A stretch of DNA of 64,000 nucleotides, from assembly GCA_963782465.1 (NCBI GenBank), contig CAWAJR010000003.1, forward strand, positions 1,054,001 to 1,118,000, given 5' to 3'. Within the stretch, counting starts at the first letter, position 1, and each line of letters opens with the position of its first letter. Shown here one piece after another: positions 17,710 through 25,805 of the stretch. The DNA comes from JAODBJ01 sp963782465 (GTDB lineage: Bacteria; Actinomycetota; Acidimicrobiia; IMCC26256; PALSA-610). The position numbers and the translations under genes were made by a program. Under the pieces are notes generated by a model that searched no databases, was not told the DNA's origin, and saw only the letters and a list, made by a program, of their open reading frames with translations.

Positions 17710-20093
17710 TCGACGGGGCCCGCGCGCAGTACCACGACCCGAAGGCGTCGGTCGCCGAACGCGTTGCCGATCTGCTCGGGCGGATGACCCTCGAGGAAAA
17801 GGTCGCCCAGCTCGGTGCGGTGTGGATCACCCAACTGGTTCGCGACGACCGGTTCGACGATGACGCGGCAACGTCGTTGCTGCCCGACGGGATCGGCCAG
17901 ATCACTCGTATCGGCGCATCGACCGGGCTACACCCTCGGGAATCGGCCGCGCTCCTGAACCAGGTGCAGGAATGCGTCCTGCGAACGACGCGGCTCGCGA
18001 TCCCCGTCGTGTTGCACGAAGAGTCGACCGGCGGGTTCACGCACCGCGACGCGACCGTGTTCCCGCAGGCCCTCGGGCTCGCGGCAACCTGGGACCCCGC
18101 CCTCGTCGAGGCGGTCGCCGGGGTGATCCGCGTGCAGATGCGGGCGACGGGCGCGCGCATGGCGCTCGCACCGGTGCTCGACGTCGCGCGCGACCCGCGC
18201 TGGGGCCGGGTCGAGGAGACCTACGGCGAGTCGCCCGAACTCTGCGCGCAGATGGGTGTCGCGTACGTGCGCGGGCTCCAGACCGAAGACCTCGCGGAGG
18301 GGGTCGCGTGCGCGGCCAAGCACTTCCTCGCTTACGCGGCGTCGATCGGCGGTCGGAACCAGGGCCCGGTGCACATCGGGCCACGCGAACTGCGCGACGT
18401 CTACGCCGCGCCGTTCGCGGCGGCGATCCGCGACGCCGGTCTCGCGTCGATCATGAACTCCTACTCGTCGGTCGACGGTCTTCCGTGCGCGGGGTCGAAG
18501 GCGATCCTCACGACGTTGCTTCGCGACGAGCTCCGCTTCGACGGAGTCGTCGTCGCCGACTACTTCGCGGTGTACCAACTCATGCACGATCACCGGACCG
18601 CGGCAACCGAGGCGGACGCCGCCGCCCAGGCGTTGAGCGCCGGGCTCGACGTCGAACTCCCCGCGCTGCACTGCTACCGCGAGCTGCCGGGCCTCGTCCG
18701 CTCCGGCCGGCTGGCCGAAGGCGTCGTCGACCAGGCCGTCGAACGCGTCCTGGCCCAGAAGTTCCGGCTCGGCCTGTTCGAGAAGCCCTACGTCGAGGGC
18801 GACCCGATCGAGCACTTCGACACGCCCGGGCAACGGGCACTGGCCCGCCGGGCCGCCACCCGCAGCTTGTGCCTGTTGACGAACCGTGGCGCGCTCCCCA
18901 TCGACCCCGCGTCGATCGCGTCCGTCGCAGTCATCGGGCCGCATGCCGACGACGCGCGGCTCCTGCAAGGCGACTACCACTACCCCGCGCACCTCGAGAT
19001 CATCTACAAGCATGCGGCGGCGCGCCCGGCGGGCTCGGGCGAACCCGCGGCGGCGCCTGATTTCGATGGGCTTCCCGCCGACCGCGGCTCCTTCCGGCCC
19101 GGACCGCACTTCACGCCGCACGTCACACCGCTCGCGGGGCTGCGTGCCGCGCTCGAACCGGGGGTGCGGGTCGAGCACGTTCGCGGCTGCCACGACTCCG
19201 ATCCCCTCGACCACGACATCGCGGCCGCGGCCGCCGCCGCCGAACGGGCCGACGTCGCGATCGTCTTCGTCGGCGCCAAGTCGGGGCTGGTCACCGACTG
19301 CACCGTTGGCGAAATGCGTGACGCGACATCGCTCGACCTCCCGGGCGCACAACTCGACCTCGTCCGAGCGGTGTGCGGCACGGGCACCCCGACGGTCGTG
19401 GTCGTGATCAGCGGACGCGTGCACACCCTCGGCGAGGTGTGCGAACTCGCCGGCGCGGTCGCGTGGACGCCGCCGCCCGGTGAAGAGGGCGGCCGCGCCA
19501 TCACCGACGTTCTCACCGGTGCGGTCGATCCTTCGGGACGGCTGCCAATCACGCTGCCGCGCCATGTCGGCCAGGTCCCGCTCCACCACGACATGCGCGC
19601 ACGCGGCGACCGAAGCGAAATCTACGGCGACTACGTCGATGCCCCCGTCGCCCCGCTGTTCCCCTTCGGCCACGGCCTCTCGTACACGACGTTCGCGTAC
19701 GACGGGCTCACGGTCGACGCGGGATCGACCACGACGCCGACCACGGTGAGGGTGACCGTCACCAACACCGGGACCCGGGAGGGCGACGAGGTCGTGCAGC
19801 TCTACGTGCGCGACGACGTCGCGTCGGTCGCGCGCCCGGCGCGCGAGCTCGTCGGATTCGCGCGGGTGACGCTCGACGCGGCGGCCTCGACCGAGGTGAC
19901 GTTCACGGTCGATCCGAGCCGGCTCGCCTTCTTCGACGCCGGCCTGGAGCGGGTCGTCGAGCCCGGCACGTTCACGTTCATGGTCGGCGCGTCGGCCGGT
20001 GACATCCGAGCCGAGCGCACCGTCAGGCTCGGGGGCGAGCGATCGCACTACGCGCTGGCCGACGTCGTCAGGACCAGGGCGTTCCGAGCCTGA
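17706..20093 (+). CDS. Glycoside hydrolase family 3 protein, probable beta-xylosidase/beta-glucosidase
   Basis: The 795-residue enzyme has the GH3 three-domain layout. An N-terminal barrel contains RMTLEEKVAQL, the KHF motif in AAKHFLAYA, and the catalytic nucleophile Asp in FDGVVVADYFAVYQ. An alpha/beta sandwich domain follows (VAVIGPHADDARLLQGDY, and VGAKSGLVTDCTVGE with the acid/base region). A C-terminal fibronectin-III-like domain begins near TTVRVTVTNTG. No signal peptide is visible, so it is probably intracellular, acting on imported xylo- or gluco-oligosaccharides. ATG 17706 overlaps the xylose-isomerase-derived ORF, which supports a xyloside role. Confidence 0.92.
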   Translation: MIDGARAQYHDPKASVAERVADLLGRMTLEEKVAQLGAVWITQLVRDDRFDDDAATSLLPDGIGQITRIGASTGLHPRESAALLNQVQECVLRTTRLAIPVVLHEESTGGFTHRDATVFPQALGLAATWDPALVEAVAGVIRVQMRATGARMALAPVLDVARDPRWGRVEETYGESPELCAQMGVAYVRGLQTEDLAEGVACAAKHFLAYAASIGGRNQGPVHIGPRELRDVYAAPFAAAIRDAGLASIMNSYSSVDGLPCAGSKAILTTLLRDELRFDGVVVADYFAVYQLMHDHRTAATEADAAAQALSAGLDVELPALHCYRELPGLVRSGRLAEGVVDQAVERVLAQKFRLGLFEKPYVEGDPIEHFDTPGQRALARRAATRSLCLLTNRGALPIDPASIASVAVIGPHADDARLLQGDYHYPAHLEIIYKHAAARPAGSGEPAAAPDFDGLPADRGSFRPGPHFTPHVTPLAGLRAALEPGVRVEHVRGCHDSDPLDHDIAAAAAAAERADVAIVFVGAKSGLVTDCTVGEMRDATSLDLPGAQLDLVRAVCGTGTPTVVVVISGRVHTLGEVCELAGAVAWTPPPGEEGGRAITDVLTGAVDPSGRLPITLPRHVGQVPLHHDMRARGDRSEIYGDYVDAPVAPLFPFGHGLSYTTFAYDGLTVDAGSTTTPTTVRVTVTNTGTREGDEVVQLYVRDDVASVARPARELVGFARVTLDAAASTEVTFTVDPSRLAFFDAGLERVVEPGTFTFMVGASAGDIRAERTVRLGGERSHYALADVVRTRAFRA

Positions 20094-20389
20094 CGCCGGA
20101 CCACAACGGAACGTTCGTCGGGGGATGGCACGAACGCGGGTAGTAACGCGGGCACAAACCACGTTGCAACGATCGGCGCATCCAACTGGCCGCCTGACGA
20201 GGCTACTTGAGGGTTTGCGCTGGCCGACAGGGCTGCCGTGCCGGCCGGATGACGCGCCGAGACGCGCTGCGGCCCCGGCGGGCAATACGGGGTTCCCGAC
20301 GCATGCGAGCCGCGGGCTTCGACCTGCGGGCGCATCGCGTCGCTGCGACATGCTGAACGGGCAGCGTCCGGCGCGGAAATGCGTAGGAG
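20094..20389. other. Intergenic region without a recognisable gene
   Basis: About 300 bases between the convergent GH3 and TcmP genes. I see no ORF with plausible coding character, no RNA gene and no clear terminator hairpin. It marks the left border of the TcmP/DUF5131 pair. Confidence 0.6.
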
Positions 20390-21466
20390 TCAGATCCCCA
20401 GGCCGAGCTGTTCATCGCCGGGGGGCTCCTTCGGTCCGGGCACGTAGGGGCTCGGCGGTCCGTCGATGAGCTTTGCGTACCGGCTCGGATCGGCGGCTGC
20501 GGCTTGCACCGCGACCTCGTCCTCGTCTTCGAAGAGCGTCGACAGCGCCGGTTGTTCGCGCCGCAGCCGGAGTTCCTCGTCGATCATGCGAGGCAGGACC
20601 TCTCGTGCCCTGTTCATGACGGCGGACATGATCTTCTTCCCGGCAGTGTGCGCCGTGGCGAACACCATGTGGTAGAGCACGACGTTGCGGGTGTTCCGCA
20701 CTTCGATCGCTGCCGTGTGCTCGTAGCCGAGCTGGCTCAGGCCGTAGCGGTACTGCTCGACGTAGTTGAGCCACGACCCCTCGCCGACGATGTTGCCGGC
20801 GCGCTGGTCCTCGTAGATTGCCCGCCAGTCCGTCCCGCCGAAGAGGCGGTCGACGCGGCTCTTCGCTGCGTCGTCTGCCTCGGTGCGTGGCGGTTGCGGA
20901 AGTGTGCGCCGCATTGCTCCGGTCGGGAACAGCACGAGAAGCTCGATCGGCCGCGACCGGACGAACTCCTTTCCCCGGCGAGGCCGCATGCGGAACGTAG
21001 CGAGCCGCTCCACCGTCGCCCAATTCAGCTGCAACGAGTTCGGGTCGAGATAGGCGAGCGTCGGCCCGAGAACCGGGCCGGACGTGGCTGTTCCCTGCCC
21101 CTCCCACCACGCAAGGCCGTTGACGAGCTGATCGTTGCAGTCACCGGGTACGACGTGGATCGTCCGCCCGGGGAACTCGCCGACCAGCGCAGCGGCAAGC
21201 CGTTCTGCGCGGTCTGGCTGCTCGAACAGCACGACGTGCGTAAAGGGTGGCGCACATTGGAGCGCCAGCCGCGGGGAGCTCATGACTGCGCGGTGCGTGA
21301 GGCGCTGCACGTTCTCGGTCGCGCCGGCGAAGAGGTCGAAGAACGTGCGGTGCGGTGCGCTTTGGGACGCGCGGGTGAAGAGCGGGAGGTAGCCGCCGAG
21401 CAGGATCTCGGTCTTCCAGACGCTCCAAGGACCCCACTCGCGCCGGTCGAAATCGTCGTCGCTCAC
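20390..21466 (-). CDS. tcmP: Three-Cys-motif partner protein TcmP
   Basis: The 358-residue protein matches the TcmP family: WSVWKTEILLGGYLPLFTRAS near the N-terminus, FFDLFAGATENVQR, LAYLDPNSLQLNW and IELLVLFPTGAMRRTL. The FFDLFAG and DPNSLQLNW segments look like methyltransferase-type motifs, but activity is not established to my knowledge. TcmP is known for its near-constant adjacency to a three-Cys (DUF5131, phage Gp37/Gp68) protein, and that is exactly the neighbour here. The GTG start overlaps the partner's stop (GTGA). The pair is patchily distributed and often found in accessory or phage-related regions; a defence or nucleic-acid modification role is conjecture. Confidence 0.85.
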   Translation of the reverse strand: MSDDDFDRREWGPWSVWKTEILLGGYLPLFTRASQSAPHRTFFDLFAGATENVQRLTHRAVMSSPRLALQCAPPFTHVVLFEQPDRAERLAAALVGEFPGRTIHVVPGDCNDQLVNGLAWWEGQGTATSGPVLGPTLAYLDPNSLQLNWATVERLATFRMRPRRGKEFVRSRPIELLVLFPTGAMRRTLPQPPRTEADDAAKSRVDRLFGGTDWRAIYEDQRAGNIVGEGSWLNYVEQYRYGLSQLGYEHTAAIEVRNTRNVVLYHMVFATAHTAGKKIMSAVMNRAREVLPRMIDEELRLRREQPALSTLFEDEDEVAVQAAAADPSRYAKLIDGPPSPYVPGPKEPPGDEQLGLGI

Positions 21467-22224
21467 CGCAGGACGAGTTCCCCGCCATCGAGCGTCGGGA
21501 GCTCGTCCCAGGTCCGGCCGTCGAGCTCACGGCCGCCGGCCTTCGGCGTCCGACCGCCCCACTGCTTGAAGAAAAACGCGACTCCGGCGTCGACGCACTG
21601 ATCGCGAATCGCGGTGACCCACTCGTAGTCGATCGGTCTCGCCGACGGGCCGGACTCTCCGCCGACGATGACCCAGCTGATGCCGTCCAGGTTCAGTTCA
21701 CCGAGCGGCGCGATGAGAGGTTCGACGGACAGGAAACGAACCTTCGCCGGTGTCGCACGAAGATGGTCGATGCGGAAGCGGTACTTCGCGTTCTCGACGC
21801 TCACCCCCATCCAGACGTTCGCCGGCCAGGTGAGCTCGTCCGCGACGGCGAGCAACCGCTTCGAACGCTTGGTCAGCACCTGGTACGTGTGTTGGGGCGA
21901 CGCGGCCATCGTTGCGAACACCTGCTGGATGAAGTCGAGCGGTACGTCTTCGTGGAATAGGTCACTCATCGAGTTCACGAAGACGAGTCGCGGCGCGCGC
22001 CATCGCAACGGCAGGTCGACGAGGTCGTCGTGGCACGTCAGCGCGAAGCCGGGTCCGCTGGTGCGCTCGTCGCCGTCCTGCTGGTAACGCGGCTGGCCCA
22101 TTGCCTTCAGCCGGCCGGCAAGACGCAGCGCGTAGCACTTGTCGCACCCCGGCGAGGTGCGATCGCAACCCGTAACCGGGTTCCACGTGGTCTCGGTCCA
22201 TTCGATGCCTGTACGGCCAGCCAT
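21463..22224 (-). CDS. DUF5131 (phage Gp37/Gp68-like) three-Cys-motif protein
   Basis: The predicted 253-residue protein begins MAGRTGIEWTETTWNPVTGC and has Cys20, Cys27 and Cys30 in a C-x6-C-x2-C arrangement. This gives the family its three-Cys name and may bind an iron-sulfur cluster or zinc. Further family motifs are VFVNSMSDLFHEDVP, YQVLTKRSKRL, WMGVSVEN, FLSVEPLIAPL and VIVGGESGPSARP, a layout recalling radical-SAM TIM barrels. It is translationally coupled to tcmP. Homologues occur in phages and chromosomes; biochemical function is unknown. Confidence 0.88.
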   Translation of the reverse strand: MAGRTGIEWTETTWNPVTGCDRTSPGCDKCYALRLAGRLKAMGQPRYQQDGDERTSGPGFALTCHDDLVDLPLRWRAPRLVFVNSMSDLFHEDVPLDFIQQVFATMAASPQHTYQVLTKRSKRLLAVADELTWPANVWMGVSVENAKYRFRIDHLRATPAKVRFLSVEPLIAPLGELNLDGISWVIVGGESGPSARPIDYEWVTAIRDQCVDAGVAFFFKQWGGRTPKAGGRELDGRTWDELPTLDGGELVLR

Positions 22225-22671
22225 GGTTCTCCATACTGCGTCACCATCGGCTGCGCCGCGGTGATGCGCACGCCGGTTGCCGAGGCGAGCATGGCAGGGG
22301 GGTGGGACAGCGGCCCGGCGCATCAGCGCGGCTGAGTTATGCCAGCCGCGACGCCGAACCCCTATGACGGTTGGTCGCCGAGTGTCGCACGGCGCGACGC
22401 GTACGAGCTCGGACGCATCGACGGTTCGGGTGCCTGAGCGCCTCGCGATGCGCGATCGGCACGACGACGTTCGAAGATCCAGACCCAGGCGCTCTCGACC
22501 GCGTTGACGATGCGATCGCGCGCAGGGACTCTTCGGTTTGTTGCATCCACCGTGCTCGTCGCCGGCCCGGGCGCCTGCGCAATTTCCGAACTCGTTTTCG
22601 ATACCCGGTAGACGGCCACGAGGCCCGCCGGTATTCTCACGCCGCGTTCGGAAATCGGGCAAGGAGACGCC
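22225..22671. other. Intergenic region without a recognisable gene
   Basis: About 447 bases between the divergent DUF5131 and amidohydrolase genes. Short ORFs on both strands (for example 22362-22640 minus) lack recognisable motifs and a ribosome-binding site. The only clear element is AAGGAG at 22661-22666, the ribosome-binding site of the downstream gene. Promoters for both flanking genes must lie here, but I could not place them. Confidence 0.55.
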
Positions 22672-23892
22672 GTGGACAGGTACCTGGTGATCTCGGCGGA
22701 CGGGCACGCCGGGCCGCCGGCCGCGGTGTACCGCGACTACCTCGACCCGGGCTTTCGCGATCGGTTCGACGAGCACCAGAAGGCCATGGAGGAGCTGCGC
22801 GCCGCGATGGGTCGCGGCAACGCCGAGTTCCAGGCCGCGTGGGAGGAGGAGACCGGCGGCGACGGTGGGCTCACCGCCGCCTACGACTCCGCGGCCCGCA
22901 ACCGCGTGCTCGACGAGGAAGGGGTCGCGGCCGAAGTGCTGTTCCCCGACGCCGACGTGCTCGGCACCGGACGCGTCGCGGCGTCGCCCTTCGGCACCGG
23001 GCTGGCCGGCAACGCGGAGAACGTCGAAGAGGCCGTCGCCGGGAGCCGGGCGCACAACCGCTGGCTCGCCGACTTCGTCGCGCAAGACCCGCACCGTCGC
23101 ATCGGCATCGCGGTGGTCCCGGCGATCATCCCCGACATGGACCTCGTGTGCACGCTCGTGCGCGAAGCGAAGGACATGGGCCATCGCGGCATCCTGATAC
23201 CGACTCGCTGGTTCGACCGCCCCGCTTACCACGACCCGTGCTACGAACCGCTCTGGTCGCTCGCCGAAGACCTCGAACTGGTGGTGCACACCCATTCGGG
23301 CGCGGGCCCGACCGACATCGGCCTCGGCCCCGGCATGCTGCCGATCTACGCGTCGGAAGCCGGATGGTGGGCGGCGCGCCCGCTCGCGGTGTTGATCTGG
23401 GGCGGCATCTTCGAACGGCACCCGAACCTCAAGTACTCCATGGCCGAGAACGGCGCGTGGTGGGTGCCCGACCAGATCCGCAAGATGGACGAGAAATGGA
23501 TCGGCGGCCATAACACCCGCAAGTTCGGCAACGCGTTCCGCGAAGTGCTCACGATGAAGCCGAGCGACTACTTGAACCGCAACTGCTTCTTCGGCGTGTC
23601 GACCCCGCAGGTCGACGACATGGACCGCCGCCATCTCATCGGCGTCGGCAACATGATGTGGGGCAACGACCTCCCCCACCCCGAAGGCACGTTCCCGTAC
23701 ACGCGCTACTGGATCCAGACGCGTTTCAACGACGTCGACGACGGTGAGACGCGTCGCATGCTCGGCGAGACCGCGGCGCAGGTATACGGCGTCGACGTCG
23801 CCGCGTTGCAAACGCTCGTCGACCGTATCGGTCCGACGGTCGAAGAAGTGCACGGCAACGCGCATCTCGCGCGTGTCCCGGCCGGCGTGTGA
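22672..23892 (+). CDS. Amidohydrolase-family protein (PF04909 type)
   Basis: The 406-residue protein starts at GTG 22672, five bases after AAGGAG. It begins with the metal-binding SADGHAG (Asp-x-His). It has HTHSGAGPTDIG in the middle and WGNDLPHPEGTFPYT near the end, which supplies the late catalytic Asp. This is the amidohydrolase_2 group of decarboxylases and hydrolases acting on aromatic or ring-cleavage acids (ACMSD-like). It is followed at 17 bases by a Rieske oxygenase and then a double-VOC protein, so the three probably form one degradative operon. The substrate is not evident. Confidence 0.9.
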   Translation: MDRYLVISADGHAGPPAAVYRDYLDPGFRDRFDEHQKAMEELRAAMGRGNAEFQAAWEEETGGDGGLTAAYDSAARNRVLDEEGVAAEVLFPDADVLGTGRVAASPFGTGLAGNAENVEEAVAGSRAHNRWLADFVAQDPHRRIGIAVVPAIIPDMDLVCTLVREAKDMGHRGILIPTRWFDRPAYHDPCYEPLWSLAEDLELVVHTHSGAGPTDIGLGPGMLPIYASEAGWWAARPLAVLIWGGIFERHPNLKYSMAENGAWWVPDQIRKMDEKWIGGHNTRKFGNAFREVLTMKPSDYLNRNCFFGVSTPQVDDMDRRHLIGVGNMMWGNDLPHPEGTFPYTRYWIQTRFNDVDDGETRRMLGETAAQVYGVDVAALQTLVDRIGPTVEEVHGNAHLARVPAGV

Positions 23893-23909
23893 TCGCAGAG
23901 GAGACCGGA

Positions 23910-24923
23910 ATGGCAACAACCTCGAAGGACTACGAGCCGTTCGTCGGCTTCCCAATGCCGCGCGACCCGCAGGCGCTGATCGACCGCAGCCGCCGGCCGA
24001 TCGTCCGCTCGGAAACGAAGGAACCGCGCTTCCCGTTCCCGGTGCCGAACGGCTGGTTCATCGTTGCGCAATCGCGTGAGCTCGTGCCCGGCGAGACGAC
24101 GGCGTTCAAGGTGTTCGGCACCGACGCCGTGCTGTTCCGCGGCCACGACGGCAAGCCGTACATGGTCGAGGCCTACTGCGCGCACCTCGGTGCGCACCTC
24201 GGCGCAGGAGGTCGCGTGGAGGACGGCTGTATCCGCTGCCCGTTCCACGGCTGGCGTTACGAAGGCGGCAGCGGGAAGTGCAACGAGATCCCTTACGGCG
24301 ACATGACCCACATCCCGTCGCAGGCGCGCGTACGCGCGTTCCCGTGCATCGAACGCAACCACATGATCTGGGCGTGGCACCACGGCGAAGACGCGCCACC
24401 GTTCTACGACGTGCCCGATGTTGCCGAACTGTCCGACCCCGCATGGCTGCCCTATGAGATCGTCGAATTCGACGTCGCGACCTGCTGCCAGGAGATGGCG
24501 GAGAACAACGTCGACTTCGCGCATTTCATGTACGTGCACGGCACCGACGCGATCCCCGACGACGACTTCCACATCGACGGCCATTACAAGCGCACCGTCG
24601 GCGGCGGCGGGAACTTCATCCGCGAGGGTTTCGGGCTCGGCCTCGGTGTGTTGCGCATCACCGACTACGTCACGTTCATCTCGTCGACCACACCGATCGA
24701 CACGGAGAACGTCAAGGTGCGTTGGGTGTTCACCGCTCCGGTCGCGAACGGTCCCGACGCCGCGCACCAAGCCGCCGAAGGGTTCTCGGCCGGCGTGAGC
24801 CAGGACCTTCCGATCTGGGAGAACAAGCGCTACGTCGAGCGGCCCGTCGTCACCAAGAACGAGAAGAAACTGCTCGAGCAGCGGGAGTGGGCCAAGCAGT
24901 TCTACTCGGGTTACGAAGGCTGA
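23910..24923 (+). CDS. Rieske non-haem iron oxygenase, KshA-like alpha subunit
   Basis: The 337-residue protein has an N-terminal Rieske [2Fe-2S] domain with CAHLGAHLGAGGRVEDGC and CPFHGW (C-x-H ... C-x2-H). The catalytic domain carries the iron-binding motif ENNVDFAHFMYVH (Asp, His, His). The overall pattern resembles 3-ketosteroid 9-alpha-hydroxylase oxygenase (KshA) and related ring hydroxylases. ATG 23910 is preceded by GAGGAG; an upstream GTG at 23889 is also in frame. It needs an external reductase, which is not encoded nearby. Neighbouring amidohydrolase, VOC and acyl-CoA dehydrogenase genes support a role in ring-compound degradation. Confidence 0.9.
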   Translation: MATTSKDYEPFVGFPMPRDPQALIDRSRRPIVRSETKEPRFPFPVPNGWFIVAQSRELVPGETTAFKVFGTDAVLFRGHDGKPYMVEAYCAHLGAHLGAGGRVEDGCIRCPFHGWRYEGGSGKCNEIPYGDMTHIPSQARVRAFPCIERNHMIWAWHHGEDAPPFYDVPDVAELSDPAWLPYEIVEFDVATCCQEMAENNVDFAHFMYVHGTDAIPDDDFHIDGHYKRTVGGGGNFIREGFGLGLGVLRITDYVTFISSTTPIDTENVKVRWVFTAPVANGPDAAHQAAEGFSAGVSQDLPIWENKRYVERPVVTKNEKKLLEQREWAKQFYSGYEG

Positions 24924-24925
24924 CC

Positions 24926-25714
24926 ATGACCTCGTGGCTCGGCCAGTACTGCATCTTCGTCCGCGACCTCGACGCGTCGGTGAAGTTCTACGAGGCGATC
25001 GGCCTCGTGAACACCAGCCGAACCGAGATCGAAGGGATCAACGAGGCGATCATGGAGAACCCGGCCAAGGGCGGGAAGCTCCAGCTCGCCCGCAAACTCG
25101 ATCACGACGGTCCGATCGACATGGGAAACGCGTTCTGGAAGCTCTACGTCGCGACGAACGACATCACGAAGATGCACCACGACGCGCTCGCGGCGGGGGC
25201 CGAGGAAGTGATGGCGCCGCAGCGCCTCGAACAGTGGCCGATGTCGATCGCGTTCCTCAAGGACCCCAACGGCTACCTCGTCGAGCTCACCAACCGCCAC
25301 CCGTGGACCGACGGCGACACGAGCACCTACGCGTGGCTCGACCAGTTCTGCGTCTACGTGAGCGATCTGGAGCGCACGATCGCGTTCTACGAGACGCTCG
25401 GCCTCACGTGCACGAGCCGCACCGACATCCCGCACGCCAAAGAAGCGATCCTCGAACACGGCGAGCGGGGCGGAAAGATCCAACTCGCCATGCGGCTCGA
25501 CGATCCCGCGCCGATCGACATGGGCAGCGCGATGTGGAAGCTGTACGTGCACACTGACGACTGCCAAGCGCTGCACGACCGCGCGGTCGGCGCCGGGTAC
25601 ACGTCGACGATGGCACCCATGCGCCTCGAGCGGTGGCCGGTGACCGTCGCGTTCCTCGCCGACCCCGACGGCTATTCGATCGAACTCGTCGAGCGGCACG
25701 CAGACCCGGCGTGA
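24926..25714 (+). CDS. Tandem VOC-domain (glyoxalase/dioxygenase fold) protein
   Basis: The 262-residue protein consists of two similar halves, each opening with WLGQYCIFVRDLDASVKFYEAIGL or WLDQFCVYVSDLERTIAFYETLGL and closing with FLKDPNGYLVEL or FLADPDGYSIEL. Repeats such as KGGKLQLARKLD / RGGKIQLAMRLD and IDMGNAFWKLYV / IDMGSAMWKLYV show an internal duplication. Each half ends in a Glu typical of the VOC metal site; the usual first His is Gln (GQY, DQF). So it may be a non-extradiol VOC enzyme or binding protein. The ATG follows the Rieske stop by two bases, which means tight coupling. Confidence 0.88.
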   Translation: MTSWLGQYCIFVRDLDASVKFYEAIGLVNTSRTEIEGINEAIMENPAKGGKLQLARKLDHDGPIDMGNAFWKLYVATNDITKMHHDALAAGAEEVMAPQRLEQWPMSIAFLKDPNGYLVELTNRHPWTDGDTSTYAWLDQFCVYVSDLERTIAFYETLGLTCTSRTDIPHAKEAILEHGERGGKIQLAMRLDDPAPIDMGSAMWKLYVHTDDCQALHDRAVGAGYTSTMAPMRLERWPVTVAFLADPDGYSIELVERHADPA

Positions 25715-25805
25715 CCCATGGTTGCGCCCGCGCGGGGTGGAAGTTAGGTTTCTGAACTCGGCTCGGTAATTCGTTCGGCGCTGCGCTCCGGGGGGAGATT
25801 CGCAC

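Noticed and set aside
21463..23955. 830-codon open frame on the minus strand
   Set aside because: Only the part from 22224 downwards (DUF5131) has family motifs. The rest is the antisense of the amidohydrolase gene in GC-rich DNA.
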